This document shows, piece by piece, positions 47,290-58,329 of a stretch of 64,000 nt of DNA (its first letter is position 1; each line of letters opens with the position of its first letter). Made by a program: the position numbers and the translations under genes. The notes under the pieces were generated by a model. The model was not told the origin of the DNA. It searched no databases and was given only the letters and a program-made list of their open reading frames with translations. This DNA comes from Epiperipatus broadwayi (Eukaryota > Onychophora > Udeonychophora > Euonychophora > Peripatidae): the NCBI GenBank assembly GCA_028023455.1, contig JAQFVV010006238.1, positions 3,728,572 to 3,792,571 on the forward strand. Direction: 5' to 3'.

Positions 47290-48239
47290 ACCAGTATTGA
47301 TTCATTTTAGGTTTCTTCATGGTTTAATCCAGTGTCTGTGATCTTTAGTCTCTCATCTCCTCATAACTTTGGCACATATCCTTATTTCGATCATCAATCT
47401 CTTATGTGGTCTTTTTAGATGTTATAATTTCTAGGAACTGTACATCTACTATCAGTCTTTTAGCAATATACCCAGATGAGCTTCACTTCAATCTCTTAAT
47501 TTTCTCAACGATGTCAAGAACATCTGTTTGTTCTCTCATCCATGTATTTCATTTTCGATCCCTTCTTGTCATATCTAATATATATGCCTCAATATTTTGT
47601 CGAATGATCTGAAGTCTGTGTATTGCTCTCGGATTTATTAAAAACCATTTTCAAACACAGACATATTTTCTTTTAATATTAAGTTATTTCTGCCAAAAGT
47701 ACTCCATTCGAGTTTAATTCTGTGATTAATTTCGTCCATTACGTTTTCATCAGTATTAATAATCTGAGCAAGATATTTGTAATTGTTAACCTCTTCTAAT
47801 TCATCTTTATCAATCTTTATTTTCTTTTGAGAAAATTCATTGGACGTTAGTTATTTTAGCATTTACTTTTAGTCATATTTTCTTACTCATTTGATAATTC
47901 GTGTTACATTTTCTGTAGCTTTAAAACATTATTTGCAAAATCTAGATGATTTAAATAATCTCCATTTATTTTTAATCCCTTAGAATTTCTATTTTAATGT
48001 ACAAAATTCTTTTTGTAAAACAGCTGTAAAATTTTTTGAGATACTCAATGTTAATCTTCCTAATATAACTATGTAATCTAATTTGCATTTTGATAAATAT
48101 TCTTCAGAATATTACAATGTCCTGGGTCTATTTCTTTGATTATGCAATGCTTTAATTGCTATAGAAAAGCTTAGTGAATTGAATGCCTTTTCATAATCTA
48201 TAAATCCAAAGCATAATGGCAATTTATATTCATTATTCC

Positions 48240-48584
48240 AGATTTTCAATGAAATGGATGCCTGAAGAGTTGTAGGGTGGAGTGGATTGAAGCCTGTCCA
48301 TTAAGTATGAAGATTGGCTATCTTAATATAAGCTGAGCATTGATTATATGTATGTGTGGGGATGATAATCTGGACCAACTGATGAGTGCTGGTTTAGCAC
48401 AAAATATGTAAATTGGTGATTATTTATCTTTTCAATATGTGTGTGATCAAGTGTGTCATCAGTATTATGAGATAGTGTGGATAGTTGAGGGTCATGTAAA
48501 AGTCTGAGTTCAAAGCCCTATATATTACAAATTGAAATGCAGGTATGAAAAAGCTAGTACTATATAAAAAATGAAAAAAAAAAA
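48240..48584 (+). mobile_element. Family B element, copy B3, inserted in the LINE
   Basis: Interrupts the LINE between NEYK and the 'IVQRN' codons. ATTCC lies at both edges (48235-48239 and 48585-48589). The body matches 16260-16530 (GATTTTCAATG, GATTGAAGCCTGTCCATTAA, CTGGACCAACTGATGA, ATTATGAGATAGTGTGGA). The 3' end is A-rich (GAAAAAAAAAAAA). A single monomer rather than a palindrome, and one of few copies with an A tail. Confidence 0.8.
48374..48417 (+). ncRNA. Hammerhead ribozyme, one core base lost (B3)
   Basis: ACCAA-CTGATGA, a perfect stem II GTGC-TGGTTTA-GCAC, then AAAA in place of GAAA, stem III ATA/TAA, TTGGT closing stem I. The G12 to A change should inactivate it. Confidence 0.5.
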
Positions 48585-49502
48585 ATTCCTTTGTACAATT
48601 TCTGTCAATAGTTGGATGTGATCCATTGTGCTAAAACCACTTTTAAATCCTATTTGTTCTTTTGTTAGGTCAAATCCAAAGTTCTTAGTGGATGAGTTGC
48701 AATTGTCTTGGTAAAATTTTTTTTAGAAAATTTTGTATAGAACTAATAAAAACATTGGTAAATTTGCAAATTTTATCATTTTCTTTATCACCTTTTTACA
48801 ATATTGATATTAATACTGCATTCTTTCAATCATCTGGTACATCTTTATGATTTAGTCATGTTGTATACAATTTTGACAACAATTTTTCTATTTCTTTACC
48901 TGCTTCTTTTACAATATCAATTATAATTCCATCATTATCTGGAGTTTTTTTCTTCTTCATAAATTTAATTGTATATCTCTTTTCATTTAAAATCCTGGAC
49001 AATTCAGAAGATGTAATTGTAGGAGATATTTTTTCTATTTTTGCACATTTCATGATGTTATCTATCTTTTTAATAATAGTTCCATCTGTCCTTCTTATTG
49101 AAAAAATTTTCTATCAATACCAAGATGTTGTTTGACATTTGATATTTTTATTCTTTTCTATATCTTTCTTTGCTAATTCTCAATTATATTTTTTTATATC
49201 ATTATTAATTCTTTTTCCTACCATTTTATAAAAATTCTAGATATTTAATACTTAATGGATCATTTTTATATATTTTCATATTCCTTTTTTTTATAAATTG
49301 CATTGTCTCAATAGAAAATTTCCTGATCAATTGATGCTTTTTTATACCCGCTATTTTTGTTGTGTTTTTTCAAAATTGATCTGTTAACTTTCTACCTATT
49401 TTATTCAAATCTGAGCTATCTTTAAAAACTGTTAATACAAACAATTTGCAAGCTTAGTTGAAAATTTATTGGAATATTTCTGTAGGTTAGGAATATCAAT
49501 CA

Positions 49503-49615
49503 TGAATACTGTGACTAACACAAGGAGGCACCACTGTATAGAGAGAGTTGCTACTATTTTAACAGATGTGTAATCATAAGAAAAGATTATTATGTGATGT
49601 TTTAGTGGTATATCC
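49503..49615. mobile_element. Family A remnant (right end)
   Basis: GGCACCACTGTATAGAGAGAG, 'gatgtgtaatcataag' and TTATGTGATGTTTTAGTGG follow the order of the family A right end. It lies directly upstream of the antisense LINE. Confidence 0.55.
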
Positions 49616-49619
49616 AATC

Positions 49620-49894
49620 AAACATATTTTCACTGGAACATGAATGGTCTGCTCTTTAAGTCATATATATATTTTTTCTCTTAATCAATTATTTTTTGAT
49701 ATCTAAATTATAAGGTCATATCAGAAAATTGGAAGAGTACAATAATGGTATTGAAATGTATGCATGTGGGAAAAATATTAGAAAATGAAAACATGTTTAC
49801 AATAAATAATGCAAATTATCTCCAGTCGATATTGGACTCACTCGAAACAACATCAATTTTGAGATAGTTATCTATATGACAAGGGCAGTTATAA
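49620..49894. other. A+T-rich DNA, nothing recognised
   Basis: No features. Confidence 0.4.
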
Positions 49895-50470
49895 CAAGAA
49901 CTAACAAGTATGCATTGAACATGAAGTTTATACATAGTATGTCCTAGTGAAAATGTGGCTGGTAACATTCTTTTTCCAAGGTGCCTGCAATGCCATATCT
50001 TATATTATAAATAGTTTAACCATTTATCAAAATATCACAAATTATGACATGAAATGTGACAGCACTTCGTACCTTAAACCATAATGGAACAAGGTGCTAA
50101 CAATAAACTTTGTTTTAAATTGGGAAAAACTACTATTGTAATGTTTGAATGATTCTTACAGTGTATGGCAGTGAAACCATGAGTTTCAAAAATGTTTTCA
50201 AGATTTCATAGTGTCAGGAAGGTATTGAAGGTAATATATAAAGTTAGAAAACACACTGTCATATTTCATGTCTTTAGCCATAATTCAGACATTTTCCTTC
50301 ACATTGTTATGATGAATAGCTAAATAATATTGTTACATAACATATATGTTGATTCAAAGATGGCGTTTCAGGTAGTATGGTGAGAGAAGCGGTTGTCTTT
50401 TGATTGGACACACCATGCATTATGTATAAGCTGTTCAGCTGTCATTAAAAGTTTAAAATACATTATACAA
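49895..50470. mobile_element. Family F foldback element, copy F1
   Basis: The left arm (from about 49938: 'atgtcctagtgaaaatgtgg', 'tgcctgcaatgcc', 'aattatgacatgaaatgtga') is inverted in the right arm ('catatttcatgtc', 'gatgaatagctaaat', 'tgattcaaagatggcgtt', ending near 'ggacacaccatgcat'). The centre holds ATAAACTTTGTTTTAAATTG, shared with 61655. No open frame. Confidence 0.6.
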
Positions 50471-50857
50471 ATCCAGGACATTATCATGTTTTGAATATTA
50501 AAATGTGGTAATAGTGTTTAAGATAAATGATGTCACTCAGGAGATTAACATCAGTAGGGACGGGCAGCAGGATGATCTTATTTGTCCAAAACTTTTGCAA
50601 CAGTTTTATACAAAGTAGTTTTTTGTAGATTAAAATAGAAATAAAGGTGAATTAAAGTAATTAAATAGTGATAATTAAATTATCCTTATCGTTTTTTTTT
50701 TTTTTGTCAAATAATGTTTTAGAACTTTAGAAAATATTATGAGAGTTCCATCAACTGAAAGCAAGAAAGTAAGACGAATGATAAACAGTTAAATGGAGAA
50801 TAATATTTAACAGATTTTTAAATGAGACAAATATGATATTAACATCTTATTCAAATT

Positions 50858-51335
50858 TCTAACATAATGAATGAAATTAATCATAGAATTCTTTAGAGCA
50901 TTTTTGATTATCATAATTTGGTGTAGATGCTTGTGTTTGGAAAAAAGAAATGTTCTTAGAAATATAGTCTACTAGCGTTTATTTATGAGTTTTGAGATTT
51001 GGATATGTAATAAAAGATCAATAAAGAAATTGCAAATCACATGGTAAAGTATGGAAAAATGTATATTGGGATTAACTAGGAGAGTTCAAAAGTGAATTAA
51101 ATGAGTATTAGGACCAATGGATACCACTGATATCAATAAAGGAATTAAGAAAATGAAGATGAGATATTTTTACAATGTAAGACACCCAAAATCATAAATT
51201 TGATTCCACAGATTATAAGAGATAGGCAGTACTAAATTTAAGCTGAATGGATGAGATAAGGATATTTGCTGAAATGGAATGATGAAAGTATTGTGTAGAT
51301 AAGAGAAAGTGGATTAAAGTAAGAATTAAGCCTCT
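50858..51335 (+). pseudogene. LINE fragment, RTE-like C-terminal half
   Basis: Broken reading frames give MNEINHRI near 50868, then segments resembling 'KKCL', 'FIYEFWD' and 'SIKKLQI...W' to about 51050, and GIKKMKMRYFYNVRHPK near 51140-51190. The order matches the RTE-like family up to the thumb. The 3' part differs, suggesting a related subfamily. Confidence 0.55.
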
Positions 51336-51369
51336 TTCATTGTATTGTATTTCCTATATTAAACTTTAA

Positions 51370-52930
51370 AAAAAAAATACGTATTTAATATTCACAAGAG
51401 GGAAAAAAAGTTTTAAATTTTAAAATTATAAAAATTTATCAATATAAAAGGTTTAAAAAACTTTATGGTCCACAATATTGTCTTTGAAAGTTTCTTCATT
51501 ATTAAGTTTTCTGTATGAAGTGATATTTTTTATGTAATTTTTTAAAATCAATTAATAGCTCTGGAATAAATATCCTATGTAAAATTGCCCATGTGTAAAG
51601 CAGAGTTCTGCTAAGTAGAGTCCACATCAAGTAAATAATATTAGCATCTGTAATACAATATTTTAAATTGCTGTAAGCTTACAAATAGCTAAGTTTCTGG
51701 CAGTTTTTTTTTTAAAAAAAATACTTATGAGGGAAGAAAATATGTTGTTTATTCTTGAGGACGTAATTTCTATGCAAATATATAGAAATATGCCATTTAA
51801 GTGGCCTCACCACTATGTAACATTCTATTTCGATGCTTAAGCATAGAAATAGCCATTTGCTTGGATGTGGCACCTATTTTTATGATACAGCTCAGAAATA
51901 GGAAGTTTATTCTGCCATAGGGGCCATCACCGCTGATGGAGAATTCAGTGTTTCGCAGTTTATACGAACAATCCCATTTTAAATTTCATTATGGTATTTT
52001 TTATTTTAGAAAAATAAAAATTACCAAAAAAAAAAAAAAAAAAGGATTTCTCGAATTTATTTTATTTCTTTTACATAAATTTCATTATTTATGATTTTAT
52101 TCTAAATCAAAAAAACAACAATGGCCCGGTAACGTAATATTTGTTTGTTTACATAAAAATTACATTATCAAGTAGTTTCAACATGCTAAGAGTAAACTAC
52201 TGAAAATATTGCAGTAAGTAAATAACATTAGCATCTACATACTATTTATGTTCATCGACTACATCTTGCAAATTAGGAAATGGTAGCAGTAACAACTTAT
52301 AAAAGTTAAAATATGCTAATGTTTTCTTGAAGGTTTGTGATGATGGTATTTTAGTTCTATTTGTATCCATCATCTAATATTATGTATTGAATATCTTTAG
52401 AAAAATGTAACTTTATCTAAATTTTCCAATTACATTCAACTATTAATAATAGCACACAGGTTAATATATGCAGAATATTTCAAGTGATATTATTCATTCT
52501 TCTTCAGGTATTGCTGGCCCAATCAGTAACAGTACTAGCATAGGAATTGAACCTGGACTCTTAGATTCTTGGATGTTGAATTTTAAAATAATGCTCGCCA
52601 TAAAATTCAATATTCAAGTATCTAAGGGTCCATGTTCGATTTCCATAATAGCACATCACTTGTTAGGCTAACAACATCTGAAGAAGTGAGAAGAAGAATG
52701 CCACTTGAAACATGGTACATATACTAATCTGTATGCTAACAGTTGAATGTAAGTGGAAAATTCAAATAAAGCTCAATTTTTCTAAAGACATTTAATATTA
52801 GATGATGGAAATAATCCAATTTATAAACACAATTAAAACATGCTTGTTTTTAAATTTCACATTCATATTTATTTCAGAATTCATTCTAAGTTTTTGGAGA
52901 AATAGTTATAAAATATAGATCATTTTAAAT
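51370..52930 (+). repeat. Unclassified repeat G, copy 2, split by family D
   Basis: Matches copy 1 at 37690-38640 (see its landmarks). The match breaks at about 52332 and resumes at about 52843 (TGTTTTTAAATTTCACATTC). Contains an A18 run at 52025-52043. Confidence 0.45.
52333..52842. mobile_element. Family D foldback element, copy D2
   Basis: Left: GGTTTGTGATGATGGTATTT, 'ccatcatctaatatta', 'cattcaactatt', 'cttcttcaggtattgctggcc'. Right: 'catctgaagaagtgag', 'aacagttgaatgtaag', 'taatattagatgatggaa', ending AACACAATTAAAACATGCT. A non-palindromic segment of about 150 bp (52535-52680) sits in the middle. TTAAAATATGCT lies left of the element and TTAAAACATGCT at its right edge: a possible 12-bp duplication with one mismatch, partly overlapping the terminal repeat. 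Confidence 0.7.
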
Positions 52931-52939
52931 TGTAAAATA

Positions 52940-53239
52940 TTTTTTTTTATCACATAACTATTTAAGATCTTGAGTTTTACATGCAATGCGAATATTACCC
53001 ACAATTCTGGTCAAACATAAATTGTGTTAATGGTCTGATTCTAACTTAAATGTAGACCAAACATACTTGTATAATAAAGTTAGATTAATAAAATCACAAA
53101 CAAGCATATAAAGCAATAAATAGCTAGCCAGTCATCCACATCAATGCATGGAAAAGACTAATAACAATTTTGTCATTTCATTAGGTGACCCTAGACGGTT
53201 TTAATCTTAGAAGTATTATTCTTATATCTTCACCTTTAC
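52940..53239. other. A+T-rich DNA, nothing recognised
   Basis: No features. Confidence 0.4.
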
Positions 53240-53405
53240 TTTTTTTGCATTCTTCATATCATCATCCATTATCAATCCACTCCAAAATGAAGGTCTCTCC
53301 AAGTTTAATCCATCTTCTCTGATCTTTAGCTTCTCTTCTCCACACACCCTGCACACTTTCTTATTTCATCCATCCATCTCACATGTCTCTTTCTGGGTCT
53401 TTTCT
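53240..53405 (-). pseudogene. RTE-like LINE 3' terminus
   Basis: The minus strand ends with the family pattern 'RDPERDM(RWMDEIRKCAG)', 'EEKLKIREDGLNLERPSF' (shifted frame) and a short TGATGATATGA tail at 53240. Only about 165 bp remain. Confidence 0.75.
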
Positions 53406-53409
53406 TCAT

Positions 53410-54322
53410 ATATATTATTTTATATAAATCTCCACATATATACTCCAATGCAAATTTTTTTATATAATTCCTTTAATAATTATCCTGCAGTCTTCATCTG
53501 AGCATTTCTAAACTTCTATTTTATTTTATTGTACATGTCCTCATGAACAACAAATAATGGAAGAAGTACATTTCTTTGTCAGCAGTGAAAAATTGAGTCT
53601 TTTGTTGGGAATAACAAAAAGGATAGAAAAATAAATTAATGTATTTGAAAAGACCATATTTATCCACACAATTCAACTTCAAAGAGACAACCATTGACAG
53701 ATTAAAGTAAATCCTAGACATAAAAAATGTCCCAGAAGAGACTACTTTGAGAGAGAAAGATGAATTTTTTTATTATTATTATGATATAACAAATCTGTGC
53801 GAAATATTTTTTAAAGAATATTGGAGTATTCAGTATTGTATTGGCCTGCCACTTGCTAAAGTTAATGGTATGTAATTAAAAAGACATTCACATTCTAAAT
53901 TATATGCTAAGAATATGTTTTTATATATTAGTAAAATGGTAAATTACCTATTAATATCTGACTGCATTGCAAAAGCCCTTTTATCAGTCTTTATACATTG
54001 AAGGAGATTTTACCTATGAAGTTTGCCAACTTTCAGACTGTGTAAGTTTTGAAAAATGTTCCATCTTTATTTTATTCTCTGATTGAAAAGCGCTAGATAC
54101 CCATTTTCCAACCAATACTGGGTGTTTAGTATGATCGGATACAGATTAGCTCTCTGAAATAAATCATAACTTGTAAAAGTTTTCAAATTTTACCTGAATT
54201 TGAATCCAGGTTGTTGCAAAATTGCCAGCGTTGTGCCATGAATATTTACAAATGTGTACCACTATAAATGGACCATATCTTTCTCTCTCACTCAATCACT
54301 CATTCTTTCTCTCTCTCTCTCT

Positions 54323-54366
<44 letters not shown>

Positions 54367-54715
54367 CAAAATTATCCCAAATTCAAAACTCAACCAGACT
54401 AGCCAAGAAAATAAAATCTAAAACACTACTAATGATTGAATTTTGGACTTGGGGTAATTTTGATTATTTATTGACTGGTTTAACTTTTAATGTGTTTATT
54501 TATATATATAAACTTCCATCACACATTCTTGAAACATGTAATGACTTCTATAAAAGACAAATAACCCTCAAGATGCATTTTGTACTGAAGTATCACTGTT
54601 CTGTTGGACCAGGTCATGGCATCTCTATTCATGTGTTGAAGTATGTGTGATGGAATGGCAGCTATTATAATTAGAAAAAAGAATGAATATAATTGTTTAA
54701 CTGTGCTTTAAATAT
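53410..54715. other. A+T-rich DNA with (CT)n(TA)n
   Basis: A (CT)n then (TA)n tract occupies 54307-54364. A tRNA-like box B (GGATTCAAATTCAGG, minus strand, near 54195-54215) is weak. Frames at 53521-53721 (-) and 54432-54650 (+) lack motifs. Confidence 0.45.
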
Positions 54716-54728
54716 TATATTTAAGCTA

Positions 54729-55058
54729 ACAAGGCAAAACTTTGTACAGTAGTGCCACCCTGTACCAACCAGAGTAATCAATGGATGCCAGAATGCTTGT
54801 GCATAAAATCCCTATCTAGTCCCTACTCATCCAATATCCCCAGACTAGCAGCCACCTTTTATCTCTACTTAACTACAAAACTAGTCTAGGGATATTGGAT
54901 GAGTAGGCACTAGATAGGGATTTTATGCACAAGCCTTCTGGTATCCATTGATTATTCTGGTTGGCACAAGGTGGCACTACTATACGGAGAGTTTTGCCTT
55001 GTTTAATAACAATTATGTGCTAGTATAAGAGATAGTGATCATGTGATGTTTAGTGATT
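54729..55058. mobile_element. Family A palindromic element, copy A5, hammerhead-deleted
   Basis: Exact 13-bp flanks TATATTTAAGCTA (54716-54728 and 55059-55071). Arms (AGTAGTGCCACC..., 'ccaatatccccagacta' and inverse) are preserved, but the centre jumps from 'ccccagactag' to 'cagccacctttta' and back to 'aactagtctagggat'. Both hammerheads are lost. The right end GTGATCATGTGATGTTTAGT is intact. Short non-autonomous derivative, about 330 bp. Confidence 0.9.
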
Positions 55059-55239
55059 TATATTTAAGCTAGGAGTAATTTTTAGTTTAACAAAATAATT
55101 AATAACAATCATCAGTTTATCAAAGTTGTTAGTGCAGAAATACAGAATTGTATTATGGATTTGCTATTTCTACTGAAGAGAGAGATATTTAGGAGCTTTT
55201 TTTTTTTTACTATTGTTCAAAGCCATCAATTGTAAGCTT

Positions 55240-55345
55240 GATTAATCAATGTTCTTCAAATAGTAGTGCTGTTACATCAACATCTTCAGATTTGCTTCTA
55301 ACTTGTGGTTTAAATCGTTGAGGATTTTGAATTAAATATACTTAC
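55240..55345. mobile_element. Very diverged family A relic
   Basis: 'aatagtagtgctgt', then CAGATTTGCTTCTAACTTGT and 'ggtttaaatcgttgaggat' align with the family A run from CAGTAGTGCCAC through CAGACTAGTTTCTGGCTTGT to 'ggccttcatcagtgaggag'. The hammerhead core is mutated. Confidence 0.4.
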
Positions 55346-55429
55346 ATATTCTGCATTTATCTTTTCATTTCTATACTATGAAACAGAAGGTTTTTAATAA
55401 ATATGTTTTATTACTACTTACATATAGAT

Positions 55430-55541
55430 CTAAAATTTGGATACTTAATAGAAGAGCAATACATAGATTTCAGATCACTCAATGAAGTATAGAAGGATGT
55501 ATGTTAGAAGTAACAAGAAGGGATCAAAGATGAAATACATG

Positions 55542-55596
<55 letters not shown>

Positions 55597-55608
55597 AAGA
55601 ATGAGTGA

Positions 55609-55658
<50 letters not shown>

Positions 55659-55865
55659 AATAAATGGACCATTGAAATCCTAAACTGGATCATAAGAGTT
55701 TGTAAAAGATTTAGGAAGAGACAACATATGCGTTGGATGGATGACATAAGGAAGTTTTCTGGGGTGATGTGGAGAAGAAAGGCTAGAAGTTAGAGAAGAT
55801 GAATTAAATTTGGAGGGATCTTCATTCCACAGTGGATCAATAATAGTTGAAATGATAATAATGAT
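55430..55865 (+). pseudogene. RTE-like LINE 3' end with internal (GA)n
   Basis: Reads MLEVTRRDQR then WMRE at about 55540, a (GA)n block, then DNKWTIEILNWI near 55660, RKRQHMRWMDDIRKFSGVMW, and a shifted end 'FGGIFIPQWIN' before an ATGATAATAATG tail at about 55865. The normal stretch between WVRE and DNRWTIEIL (about 30 residues, including WAGHIARR) is replaced by the microsatellite. Confidence 0.75.
55545..55655. repeat. (GA)n microsatellite inside LINE coding sequence
   Basis: 111 bp of near-pure GA. It translates as repeating Arg-Glu on the plus strand and Ser-Leu on the minus strand. The 90-codon minus frame at 55475-55747 is this artefact. Confidence 0.9.
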
Positions 55866-55869
55866 AATT

Positions 55870-57500
55870 ATGAATATAACACACAGAAATGCAAAAACCT
55901 ATGCTAACTCGCTACTAGTCTGACATATTTTAATGGTTTTGCATTCAGGTAAATTATATGACACACACAAACACAAACAAATGATTTATTTCTTGAGAGT
56001 TCATAAGAGGATTTAAACACTGAAAATGATGTATTGAGCTATGATTCATAGACTTAAATTTCTAAAGTCTGCCATCCTTTGGAATTAAATCTCATATGAC
56101 AATGTTTTATACCATAGCTCTAGCAAACACATGCAAACTACACTTGACAAAAATGAATATTATTATTTATTTACTTAATTATTCAACCTACTATTATATA
56201 GAATACTTATACAAAATATATTTTAAATTAGACCATTGTAATTGTGTTTCCACGATCTCTTATATTATGTTGGGATCTTTCATACTTTTGATCAGAAACT
56301 AGTCTAGGGAATATAGATATAATATCACCACCATCCATTGCTCATTGATTATCCTAACTTATAATAGATGAATCTAGATTGTAGGGGAGAGAACTGTTCT
56401 GAAAAGGGCAGGTAAAAAGTACATAAGAGGATATAAAATTAAGTTCAATAAAATATAATTATTGGCTTAGAATCAGATATAACTAGGCAAACAAGTTGTT
56501 TTGGATTCGAAACCATAAGATATTTTTGATTTTTACATTATTCCTGATAGTACAAAAAGAATTATAAGTGTTTGAAAGAATTAAAAGTGAATGCTGGATT
56601 CTAGGTGAGATGTGCGCTAATTCCAAGGTTCTTAAATCAAAACGTAATATGGGGTTGTGAATATAATAGGCCTAACATCGAGTGCTCATTGTTTAATCGG
56701 CATGTAGTAGAATTTGGAGTATAGTGAAGAAAACTGTTTTTATCATTTTTACTGACGTTTTCGAATCTAGCGGTTTGAAATGCAAGAAGAGGACGCGTGG
56801 TGTTTTTATTGATCTGTACTTAAGTTACATTGAGAACTTGATTTTATCGTTAACCTTTTAATTTACTAATGTATTTGAAAAAAATATTTTTTGGATAGTA
56901 ATTTTTTGAAAAAAAAAAAAAAGAAAGTTATATGTAGAAAGGGAACTAAGACATAAAATAGATAATATTTTAATCTTTATAATAAAAATTTGAATTTATC
57001 ATTTTAAAATCCAACTAGCGAAAAACTTGATATTAAAAAAAAAAAATTTCAAACTGCGAAATTTGTTTTAAATATGAAAGTAAGTACTTTATTTTAATGT
57101 GGAATTAATAAGTATTTAAATTTTTATTTCAGTGAGTAATTTTGTTTTTTTAAAAATGTTTTTCATTAAGTTCATTGAAAAGGAAACACTAAACATATAA
57201 AATTAAATCCTATGTAATTTTTTTTTTAAATATCAAAATTATTAAATTTTTTTTAATGATTATAGTAAAATTTAAAAAAAGTAAAACTGAAAATATATGA
57301 ATTTAAAGTACGGCACGAATTATTTTAATAATAATAATATTTATTTTAATATTCTTGATAATATATCATATTAGTTGATTAAAAATTGTCTTGAAGATTA
57401 ATTTAAAATAAAGTTTTACTTGAATAAAGAATTTTAATAAATGAAAACAGACCATTCATTATTAATGTAAAATATAAATAACTAAAAAACTACATCTGAT
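55870..57500. other. A+T-rich DNA, nothing recognised
   Basis: No partner repeats. Homopolymer A runs near 56910 and 57038. Confidence 0.4.
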
Positions 57501-57504
57501 AAAA

Positions 57505-58325
57505 TGTAAGCAGGGTGTTCTAGTGATGAGTGATTTTCTTTCCAAGTCTGCAGTGCCCGTTCTAAATCAATGCATAAGTTACATATTGACATAGTTTAGC
57601 TATTCACCACTTGTACAGATCATGAGTTGTGATATGAAATGTGACTGTGTTTTATATCATTTTAGATCTTCAATGTTCTCTCTGTCAAAACTTATAAATC
57701 TTTTGAAAATATTTTGGAAATTGTTGCTTCGTTCCATACCCAGTTTGAACTATTTCAAACATTTCAATGGCAGTTTTGCTCAATTTAAAATAAAATTTAA
57801 TGTTAGGAATTCATGAGCACCTTTTAATTTTTATTACAAATAGCTAAGTTATGTAGCTAATTTAGTAACAATTTTAACAAGGCTGTAAACCCTAGCAATG
57901 AGCGTCTGAAAAAATCGTCACTAGGGACCTCTGTAGTAAATCGTAAGATTTCGCGAGTATTAATGTATTATAAGAATTGTGGATTTAATAGTGAAGTATT
58001 TAATAGCTTCACACTCTTAGATCAAAACACTTCTGCTTCACCTATTTATATATAAAAGTAGGTCAAGTAAAGAAGGGATTCTCTCTTTTCTTCATAGCGT
58101 AAGCATGTGTTTTAAAGACCTACAGAGGTCCCTAGTGACGATTTTTTCAGACGCTCATTGCTAGGGTTTACAGCCTTGTTAAAACTGTTACTGAAATAAT
58201 GGTGAGCGTTTAATAAAGTTTGTAGTAGCTAATTTAAGAAATGCATTGATTCAAGGTCATGCTGCAAGATGTCTGGAGAGAAAATCAGTTACCTTCTCAC
58301 AGGAACACACTGTGTATTATTTTTT
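57505..58325. mobile_element. Family F foldback element, copy F2, split by element E
   Basis: Left arm: 'ggtgttctagtgatgagtg', 'tctgcagtgcccgttctaaatca', 'catagtttagctattcacca', 'gatatgaaatgtgactgtg'. The right arm resumes after element E: 'gcattgattcaaggtcatgctgcaag', 'gagagaaaatcagttacc', ending 'cacaggaacacactgtg'. Related to 49895 and 61500. The 64-codon frame at 57622-57816 is within the repeat. Confidence 0.6.
57865..58224. mobile_element. Element E: young palindromic insertion with 73-bp inverted repeats
   Basis: Inverted repeats 57864-57936 and 58120-58192 match at 72 of 73 bases (GTAACAATTTTAAC versus GTAACAGTTTTAAC). The unit is flanked by a 12-bp direct repeat GTAGCTAATTTA (57853-57864 and 58225-58236), with 32 bp of extra sequence (58193-58224) between the right inverted repeat and the flank. 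As in family A, only one side carries an extension. No open frame and no hammerhead core. The least diverged mobile element in the window. Confidence 0.85.
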
Positions 58326-58329
58326 CACT

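Larger units (their letters stand above)
47290..49495 (-). pseudogene. RTE-like LINE, near full RT region (antisense), split by family B
   Basis: Reading the minus strand from 49495: DIPNLQKYSNKFSTKLANCL; MKCAKIEKISPTITSSELSR, then KKTPDNDGIIIDIVKEAGKE (49053-48856); SGFSTMDHIQLLTEIVQRN near 48620; a family B insertion at 48240-48584; NEYKLPLCFGF with motif A near 48200; the post-YADD region near 47900; EEVNNYKYLAQIINTDENVM near 47790; and a C-terminal segment ending near 47290. Many stops. It is the same family as 10060-11690. The terminal TGATGA tail is not clear. Confidence 0.85.

Noticed and set aside
55475-55747. 90-codon minus-strand frame rich in Ser-Leu
   Set aside because: It is a translation of the (GA)n microsatellite.
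57864-58192. A classical short-TIR DNA transposon (MITE) with a TA or 8-bp TSD
   Set aside because: No TA or 8-bp repeat abuts the inverted repeats. The only good flank is 12 bp and lies 32 bp beyond one side.
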